Assembly: GCA_000827495.1 (NCBI GenBank)
Contig: KN817551.1
Coordinates: 62,001 to 126,000 of the forward strand
DNA from: Hypholoma sublateritium FD-334 SS-4
Taxonomy: Eukaryota > Basidiomycota > Agaricomycetes > Agaricales > Strophariaceae
Direction: 5' to 3'
Length of the DNA: 64,000 bases
This document shows, in pieces, positions 57,152 to 64,000 of the stretch; within the stretch, counting starts at the first letter, position 1; every line of letters starts with the position of its first letter. Position numbers and translations under genes: made by a program. The notes beneath the pieces are model-generated. The model saw only the letters and a program-made list of their open reading frames with translations. It had not been told where the DNA came from and did no database searches.

Positions 57152-58208
57152 TTACCATGAAAGTTGCGTTCCATCTATGTGAACAAATTGCCCGCCATCT
57201 TTGTCGCGCGTGGATTCATCGATCAGTTTGACGAGTGCGACGGAGACTATTTCAGCCGTCGGAGGGTTTTCTGTTGCCTTTCGCCTCTTCTGTGATGTCC
57301 CGCTCGCCACTGATGCAAGCATAGTTCTTCCTGAAGTACGATCAGTGTGAGCACTGCTCTAAAAACTGGAAAACCAACTCATATCAGTATCAACCGGGCC
57401 AGGCGAAAGCGGAAAGACGACTGCGCCAGATAAATCAATACATATTCTAGGTAACGTGAATTGACGAAGCTAGACGTACCTAGCCATTCATTCTCAAAAT
57501 GTATTTTTCTTGTCGCCCAGTTCAATGCAGCTTTCGTCGCACCGTATGCGACACTTCCTGTTGGAAATTTGATGGCATTTCCATCAAGACAGGCGGCAGA
57601 GGTGCTAATTGGAACAAAGCGCGGCGACGCGCTTTTCCTGAGAAGGCCGTACATTGCCTGGAACAAGACAACGGTCCCAGTGACATTGACCTGAAGCACC
57701 GTGTTTATGGTATGAAACGAGGCACGAGGAAACTAGGGACAATACACACGTGGAAATGTTCCTCTATATCCGCAGCGCTGATCTCAGAGACGGTGTCGGA
57801 TGAGTTGCAGATCGCTTCAGCGTTCAAAGTAAGATGGAATTTTTTATCTCCACGAACGGATGGAACGCGTAAGGGACATACCTGCGTTAGCGACCACAGT
57901 ATCCACGCGGCCATGTCGTTTCTCAATCTCTCCCGCAAGCCCAGCATTTCCTTCAACATCTGCAGACACGCATTCGACGATCGCCATTCGGGAGGAGTAT
58001 CGTATCTGTAAAGCACGTAGATCTGACGCCTGACCAGGGTTGCGGACACCAGCATAGACAAACGCGTCATCATGCTTCTCCAAAATATGCGCTACAAGTC
58101 CCAGCCCTGTATCATCTTCGTTTCAGTTTCACGTATAAGGAAACGGGTATCTACACACTACATACCTATACCTCTATTTGAGCCGGTGACGAGATAAACA
58201 GTAGACAT
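57152..58208 (-). CDS. Short-chain dehydrogenase/reductase, copy 8
   Basis: Starts MSTVYLVTGSNRGIG, three residues shorter than most copies. Then DDAFVYAGVRNPGQASDLRA, ECVSADVEGNAGLAGEIEKR, VDTVVANAG, VNVTGTVVLFQAMYGLLRKS, PRFVPISTSAACLDG and VAYGATKAALNWATRKIHFE. FPLSPGPVDTDM is present. The segment that follows is short and unusual (basic SQKRRKATENPPTAEI) compared with the acidic linker of other copies, and may mark a rearranged exon. The end reads STRDKDGGQFVHIDGTQLSW, so the final LPW is LSW. Catalytic Tyr and Lys are intact. It closes the array at its right side. Confidence 0.78.
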
Positions 58209-60515
58209 GGATGTGCAGTGTATGTGTAGGTAGATTGGTCAGACGTGAAATCCGTGGGATTTCTCCCGAGGTAATTTGTCTTACGACCCTGATTGCACCG
58301 GCACGGTGGGACTGCGGCTTTGGTCTATCTAAGTATACTCAGCTTTTAGGCTTTCGAAAGGCGCACTTACTGGTATATTAAAGGCACACGAATATAATGA
58401 TGAATGCATGTATCGGTACGCGCGTTCTTGGTGAGCACGACATGTGCTATTTGTAAAAGTACCTTGGATGAGCATAACTCGGTAAAGAATGGCGACCCGC
58501 CGCAAGCAGGGCGACAGCGCATGCGGCGTTGATGAGCGCGGCCGGCTAGCACGGCTGCTAGAAGCGTGAGATGATGGCTACGGAGGGTGCCGGAATCGAA
58601 CGCCGAACCCTCTTACGCAGGCAGTGACCTCTCTGCTGTCCACCTCTCCTCTCTCCTCCCCTGAGTATCGTATGCTCCTTACGCTATTGCGAAACATACA
58701 TGACCATCTCACGGAACTATACACCACGTAATCTCAACGAATCGATACTATAGGGAGAACGCCAAGGCGGATTGAGAACTTGAATACCTCAGGTGCGGCC
58801 CACCGACGTGGCAGTCGTTCAGGGGAGCCTAGAGGCAGAACAAAGCCCATCTCACCAATCGTGCAGATCCCCGCCCCAGGTGCGTCATTGATTTTTTATT
58901 CCAGTGTTCTTAGCCGCTCCCCCCTCCTCCAGCGTTGATGTCTGTCCGCCACACTGGGTGCTTCCCCCCTCCCCCGCAGTAGCTCTCGAGCGTTGTCACC
59001 CCGTTCCTAAATCATATACGCTCTATCCATCTATCGCTTCTCTCAACGCTTATCACTTCCCGCCGGGGTGCCCTGCCCACCTCGTATCTCCTCGAGGTAC
59101 GTACCCGCACCCGGTGGGTGTTCTACGTGCATTCTCTATATCCGCTAATTTCCTTTACAGTTACCTGGGATGTACAATTACCTGCCGCTCTATCATTCCG
59201 CTCAATAGCTGGCGATGTTCCCTCCAGCTGGCTTTCCGCTCTGGGCCCCGCGGCGCATATAACTGCGATGGCGGAGTCTACACTTCCGGAGGAGGTCCAG
59301 ATTGCCTCCGCCTCTTTGCGGCGGCTACATAGCGAACGGTGACGGAGAGTTAGTACCTACTGAAGCTTTCACAGTAACTACTTAGCCAGCCATGAATTGT
59401 GAGGATAGTGGCTGCGCCGTGCGCACAAGGTGTGTGTCTCGTCCTTATCTTCTGATTCGCTCCCGCTCAGCGTATATTTCATGCTGCTTGCGTCGTTTTC
59501 TAGTACCAGAAGATCACCACCTCCTTCGCTGGAGGAGGGCAGTATTATGGATACGCGGTCCTTATAGCGTGTGTATTCGGACAGACCAGACCTCTCCGTT
59601 ACATGGATGGTGATCGATTGATCATTCCCGCTTCGCGCTGATTCGTCTAACCTTTCTCTATTGCTCATCCTTTCTACCAACATGGTTTTTGTGCGCGTAC
59701 CAGCTCCAGGCTACACACGATGTGCATATTCCACTCTCTATCCATCTCCGCGGTATCTGGGACTATGTTTAGCAGATATCTCATCGCTACTCTGTGTACG
59801 ACTTTGCTCGGAACGTGACCCCGTGTCGCTGAACGAATACACCTGCTTTTCTCTTCACCTCGTGCTTCTCCTACAAGCCTGCCGCCTCGGTTGCTTCATT
59901 GTCCCGGGAACTCGAGTGCTACTCACGCATGCATTCTTCCTTGGGACATAATACAACAGTGTGAGGATGACTTGATATGCGTTGCGTTATCGCGAGGCGC
60001 GGTGCATATTATACTTGTCAATCATTAGATGCGCTGCAGCTGTGTCTGAAACGCGGTTGACTGGTCTTTGTCTTCTTTCATCGCCTGCTGCGGTGGACGT
60101 ATGGGCGCTGCTGTCTTGCGCTCTGCGAGGTTCCTTCACTCTGGGTTCGGCGACAACGAAAGCCATCTTCTTCTAGCGGATCCAGCCCACTCGGGCGTAT
60201 AGGCAAACCGCGGCGTGCGTTGAGCGCCGCATCTCCGTGACGCTTGTTCTACTGTTGGACGGTAATGGCGATACGCACAGCAGCTTTTCCACCACCCGGT
60301 GAGCATTCAGGCCACCTCATAGGTGGGATCCCCACGCGTGGCCACATGGACTGTGAACAATCTTGCAGTAGAACGTGGCGTACTTGCAATGAATTCTGCG
60401 CGCCGGCTAGGCCGAAGCCACATTGTGGCGAATTCTTCGTCGAAAAGGAACAATTGCGCGGTGCAGTGGCCTCAGATGTGTCTGAAGCTGTGGCAGTGGC
60501 GAGACTTTCTTTCGG
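58209..60515. other. Intergenic, no supported gene
   Basis: CT-rich in 58860-60100. A stretch near 58575-58650 reads like a tRNA B-box on the minus strand but does not fold into a tRNA (see rejected items). Frames up to 142 codons (58904-59332, plus) are Ser/Pro-rich with no motif. The upstream sequence of short ORF C from about 60400 (GAAGCCACATTGTGGC, GGAACAATTGCGCGGTGCAG) resembles that of short ORF D. Confidence 0.4.
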
Positions 60516-60523
60516 TATAAAAT
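60516..60523 (+). promoter_or_regulatory. TATA box of short ORF C
   Basis: TATAAAAT, 60-67 nt before the ATG, preceded by CTGTGGC and GACTTTCTTTCGG, the layout shared by the family. Confidence 0.55.
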
Positions 60524-60582
60524 CAGCATCGACGACCATTCCTCCCTCACTCTAACACCCCACTCAGATCATTTTCTCAGAC

Positions 60583-60714
60583 ATGATGCTCAATCTGTAC
60601 AACGTCACAACAATCTCGTATGCTACTATAAGGGACCCCTCCGGGCTATCCCACCAAGCACGCTACTTGATTGACCCTACCCGGACACCGTCTGGAAATG
60701 GAAGCTCCGCGTAG
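60583..60714 (+). CDS. Short ORF C of the Q-x-x-x-L-I family (43 codons)
   Basis: Reads MMLNLYNVTTISYATIRDPS, then GLSHQARYLIDPTRTP and SGNGSSA before TAG. The core QARYLIDPT is at residues 25-33. D is also 43 codons, and its stop lies at the same place. No signal peptide, CaaX box or cysteine pattern is present, so pheromone precursors and secreted cysteine-rich peptides are unlikely. It could be a true micropeptide, or the first exon of a longer gene: an open plus frame (60781-61281) lies downstream but starts with a poor link and has no motif. The conserved promoter argues that the short frame is transcribed. Confidence 0.42.
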   Translation: MMLNLYNVTTISYATIRDPSGLSHQARYLIDPTRTPSGNGSSA

Positions 60715-61847
60715 AAGTCCATCTGTAGAGCGAAGGTCTTCGGGCAGCTGCCGCCCTCGCTGCCGCCGCATGCATTTGCATTGTACGTTAGATCTCTCTA
60801 CTATATTATATGTGCTAACTCAACCCGTTCCTCAGCAAGCGATACACTGCTTTCTCCTGGACACGCGCAATTGGCATCTCGCATCCGAAGGCCGAATACT
60901 TACCGCGCACTCCACAAAGTTGGCGAGGTACTGAACGTCATCGCGCAGGCGAAGAAGGACAATAGAAAGCCACCAGTGCGCAAAGACAGTGACATCAACA
61001 CCTCCGACCGGATCAACGTGTCCAGCGACGGGATGAACGCGCAGCAAAACACGCCGACGACGGACGCGGACACGCTCACCATCCTGGTGGATAGTCCAGG
61101 CTTCCGCTGGCGTACTCCATTCTCCGCTCTCCTTCTTCACCAGGCTGTGGCGGAGGACACGACAGCATCGCTTACGCGCATTCGAGAGGGCTTCCCATTC
61201 CATGCATCGATTTTAACCCGTTATCATATACTATGTCTCCCGTACGCCGGCAAGGTATTGGGGGAGGAGGAGAGCATGTAAACATGAACACTGGTAGACG
61301 ACGATATTTATAAATCCAATTGATACAGAAATTGTGAGACTCTAAGGAAGACGCAGGTGCGTTTCGAGGGACTATTTCTACTTTCAAGTTCGCCCAGCTC
61401 CTGCAGCTAGTGCACTTGAGAATCAAACTCAGGATCACACTGAATTATACTGCAATGGGGATGTATATGTGCACTGAAAAACCTCGCAATACCTAGCTTA
61501 TTTAATGGGGAGACATAATGGTAGACCTACAACCTTCAGGTGGTGTACGGATCTGCAGGCGTCTGCACCATCAAGAACACAACAATGTTATAGCCGCATC
61601 AGACGCACAATGTATTGAGAAATAGGCAGTCTATACTTCATCATAAAATTCAAGGTATTCAACTATTGTGTTGGGGAACGCGGCTACATAATTGGGGTGG
61701 ATAATCATGCAGGAGATGGCCGTGGCATGCTTTTCAAAAATTCTTCTCGTCGGCCAGACCGCAGCCACAGTGTGGCATATGTTCTGTAGGGAAGGAACGA
61801 TTCCGCGCTGCAGTGGCTCCATATAATTCGTGGCCTGACTCTATCTC
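60715..61847. other. Region between short ORFs C and D
   Basis: Includes a 166-codon plus frame (60781-61281), Ser/Thr/Asn-rich and overlapped on the minus strand by a hydrophobic 60-codon frame (61082-60900, MVSVSASVVGVFCCAF). Neither has a recognisable domain. The upstream sequence of D begins near 61720. Confidence 0.35.
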
Positions 61848-61855
61848 TATAAAAG
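61848..61855 (+). promoter_or_regulatory. TATA box of short ORF D
   Basis: TATAAAAG, 74-81 nt before the ATG, preceded by CGTGGC and GACTCTATCTC. Confidence 0.55.
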
Positions 61856-61928
61856 CGACGTTGAACTGGTAGGTGTCCATCATTCCTTCCCCACTTTAAA
61901 CACCTCAGTCGAACTACCTCTATCAAAT

Positions 61929-62060
61929 ATGCCAATCAACCTTCATACCGTCGACATACACCTGTATGCCTATAGCATCCTCGCCGGGGTCTCCCAACAA
62001 GCACGCTACCTGATTGAACCTACCGGGACACCGGAGCACCGTCGCGTATCAGCGGTGTAG
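61929..62060 (+). CDS. Short ORF D of the Q-x-x-x-L-I family (43 codons)
   Basis: Reads MPINLHTVDIHLYAYSILAG, then VSQQARYLIEPTGTPEHRR and VSAV before TAG. The core QARYLIEPT is at residues 24-32, one position from C. At the DNA level the core region is close to C (GCACGCTAC, TGATTGA and GGGACACCG), while the first 20 codons are diverged. This pattern fits selection on the core or a recent gene conversion of it. No homologous protein is known to me. Confidence 0.42.
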   Translation: MPINLHTVDIHLYAYSILAGVSQQARYLIEPTGTPEHRRVSAV

Positions 62061-62543
62061 GCCATGCTGTAGCACTAAGAATTTTGTGCAACTGCGAAGG
62101 CGTCGAAGCCACATGGATCTGTATCGTACGTGCAAGCTCATCTCTCTATCCTCCCCTGCAACTCACCGAATTTAGGAGACCGCCGCTGTACATAGTACAC
62201 CCTTCCTCCAGTACACGCCTTTGAGGGGCCGCCATCACCGCGTCTACCTCGCGCACGCTCTCACACTGCAGCAGTATTGCAAACGGAAAACTGGATCAAC
62301 GGGTTTACGATGGCGCAGGAAGAGCTCGTAAAGCGACTACTCCCGTCTCGTCATCGCACTGGGACGTGGCGACGCATAGTGTCCACTCGACCTCCCGCCA
62401 ATCGCCGACTCGCAGCCTCGCTCGCGAAGTTCATCTCCAACGCGGTCTTCCACACGCATATAGTGCATCCGCACTATCAAATCTACGCCTGGACCGTCAT
62501 GCCATATACACATTCCACGAACAGCGCGCTTCACCGGCAGCAA

Positions 62544-62620
62544 GGCTGGAGGCGCTTGGTCACTGCGCCGTTGGGCCGTGTATTCACGATCGATACACGC
62601 GCTTACAGCCGCATGTACCA
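62544..62620 (+). repeat. Direct repeat, first copy (about 77 nt)
   Basis: Begins GGCTGGAGGCGCTTGGTCAC and contains CACGATCGATACACGCGCTT. It is repeated with about ten changes at 62762-62840, so this is a local duplication about 218 nt apart. Open frames through it (for example 62277-62702) show no motif. Confidence 0.75.
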
Positions 62621-62761
62621 TACATGGGTCGCTCAGTTCCTTGGTGATTGCGGGAAGGGGGGGATGTGTGCCACGTACGGGGCCAAAGAGTCCAAGCGCT
62701 GAGCGACTTCTCTACGCGCTGGGCATTTCCGGCGACGCGATGTTACCGGGGACGCCAGTGA

Positions 62762-62840
62762 GGCTGGAGGCCTTTGGTCACAGCGCCGACTGGCCGTTGT
62801 ATCCACGATCGATACACGCGCTTTACAGCCTTAAGTGCCA
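62762..62840 (+). repeat. Direct repeat, second copy
   Basis: Counterpart of 62544-62620: AGGCTGGAGGCCTTTGGTCA, later CACGATCGATACACGCGCTT. Confidence 0.75.
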
Positions 62841-64000
62841 CACCCGGCGCGCTCTTCTCCTGGTTGAGTGCACGATGGGGAAGAGGTATCCGATACACGG
62901 AGCGTGCTGCAATTTCTGAGCACTTCCCTCGCTGGACGATGCGGTGCCGCCTACGACTCGGACGACGGATGGTGATGCTTTCTCTAGATCGATGGACAAA
63001 AGGTATTCAGCTGGAGTGAGCAAGTCTTGAGCGAGGACGCGCGAGGACGACGAAGTTCAGCCGATTCTTTGGGCCTGAGGTCTTGAGGCCGTTCTAACAA
63101 GACGAGAAACTTGATAAATTACTTACAATTTGTATTATTCCCTGGATATTGGTATTTGATGGTTATTCTTCTTATATATGCACGTTGCAAGTTGGACGGA
63201 ATGGGATCGTGCGCCTCGCCGGCGCCTGCGATGGTCTATTCGTTTGCGTAAGAGACCTTTGCGCATCCTGGAGCGTTCATGGAGTGCGGAGATTACAGCG
63301 GCGAATTTTTTCAGAAACATCTGTTTCATACAGGTTCTCGGCGAGATGCATTAGATACTGAGTCATCAGCGCACTTGCGCACAGCGGAGCGACGCGTCCT
63401 AGGTAGAACAAACATCCTCTCTGCCATATGCTTCTTAAATGTAACGCACATCTACGATCTCCAATTTATTGTAACCACGAATCCGGATTTTCTCGATAAT
63501 CACCGACGCCTTGCCATGGGATACACCCTCAACGTCACCCGCGTTGGAACCACGCTTTGCGTGAGGCTGCATAATAAACCGAGTGCACTAGTGAACAACC
63601 GTCGGTACGAAATTACACGAGGCTAAGCACTCGTATCACGAACGTGGCCACCGACCGACCGCGCGCGGTGTACAAGAACACGAGACAAAAAATACGGAAT
63701 AATCAAGGGTCCGATGAAATTTGCGTACATGCACCACCTAGAGCTCACCGTACCATCCCGCAGCGTACTGCGTGCCACACGTGTGAACATCCAGCGTACC
63801 GCCGCGTATTTACACTCCCGCGCACGCGCCGCCGGGGACGCGCACGTCCCACAACACACGTCCACCGAAGAAGAAACGTACGAATGGATCAGACCCCTCC
63901 TTCCGCCGGCGCGCGGCGGTGGGAGTCGTATCAGCCGGAGGTCTGCACACACGGCAGCGACTACACCGCCAGAAATCGAAAGCACAGCGCATCACATTGC
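62841..64000. other. Window end, no supported gene
   Basis: A 115-codon plus frame (63279-63626) and a 120-codon minus frame (63985-63623) meet tail to tail near 63625. Neither has a recognisable domain. The minus frame could be the 3' part of a gene that begins beyond the window. Confidence 0.35.

Noticed and set aside
34517..58208. SDR array as part of a polyketide or terpene cluster
   Set aside because: No synthase, cyclase, P450 or transporter motif was found in the window.
58575..58660. tRNA-like sequence on the minus strand (GTTCGATTCCGG, a B-box, with an A-box-like AGCAGAGAGGT upstream)
   Set aside because: T-stem and acceptor stem do not pair and no sensible anticodon loop forms. 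At most a tRNA-derived relic.
60583..60714. Short ORFs as lipopeptide pheromone or MSDIN-type RiPP precursors
   Set aside because: No C-terminal CaaX box, no conserved leader-core-follower pattern of MSDIN, no cysteine framework.
62277..62702. 141-codon plus ORF
   Set aside because: Runs through a local direct repeat and shows no motif; kept only as repeat evidence.

Overview
This window looks like a repeat-rich accessory region of a mushroom-forming basidiomycete (Agaricomycetes) nuclear genome. The evidence is many 50-65 nt GT-AG introns, TATA-box promoters, and several families that are typical of or expanded in Agaricomycetes (DUF7702, DUF6593, DUF6589, secreted CVNH lectins, FHA-kinase fusions, multi-pass membrane families). 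No ribosomal RNA, convincing tRNA, CRISPR or bacterial-type operon is present. Family names come from memory of characteristic motifs; no database search was run.

Layout. 0-11.5 kb: a DUF7702 membrane protein (-), a spliced 253-aa gene of unknown function (-), a very GC-rich seven-helix-type membrane protein (-, copy a) and a second, different fungal membrane protein (+). 11.7-14.0 kb: an FHA plus Ser/Thr kinase fusion (-). 14.67-21.24 kb: a putative mobile element with imperfect inverted ends and a candidate 11-bp target duplication. It carries two divergent genes, a DUF6589 protein (-) and a RecQ-like DEAH helicase (+, interrupted by a 520-nt assembly gap). 21.4-21.9 kb: a secreted cyanovirin-N-like protein (-). 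25.8-26.5 kb: a DUF6593 protein (+). 28.1-30.3 kb: a second FHA-kinase (+), paralogous to the first but with the catalytic-loop lysine replaced by threonine.

33-58 kb is a duplication cluster. It holds eight short-chain dehydrogenase/reductase (SDR) copies, all on the minus strand (34.5, 42.8, 48.2, 50.4, 52.4, 53.9, 55.4 and 57.2 kb; the first is truncated). Two further copies of the seven-helix family (b at 33.0 kb, c at 45.8 kb) each face an SDR copy convergently, so a membrane-protein/SDR block was probably duplicated. Three SDR copies share a 20-nt upstream block. A 1,024-bp non-autonomous DNA element with inverted ends, a perfect 9-bp target duplication and internal GCACGGAC tandem repeats sits 2 bp behind the stop codon of membrane copy c.

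Four short ORFs (A 38.6 kb, B 40.5 kb, C 60.6 kb, D 61.9 kb) share the peptide core Q-[AV]-[RC]-[YH]-L-I-[DE]-x-T at nearly the same position, and a conserved promoter with a TATA box about 65-80 bp before the ATG. C and D are both exactly 43 codons. They may be a small-peptide family or first exons of a larger gene.

The most interesting candidates are (1) the TIR-bounded DUF6589/RecQ-helicase element, where the pair plausibly forms a transposition module; (2) the four-copy short-ORF family; and (3) the MULE-like element. Much of the remaining sequence is degenerate intergenic DNA in which I see no supportable gene.
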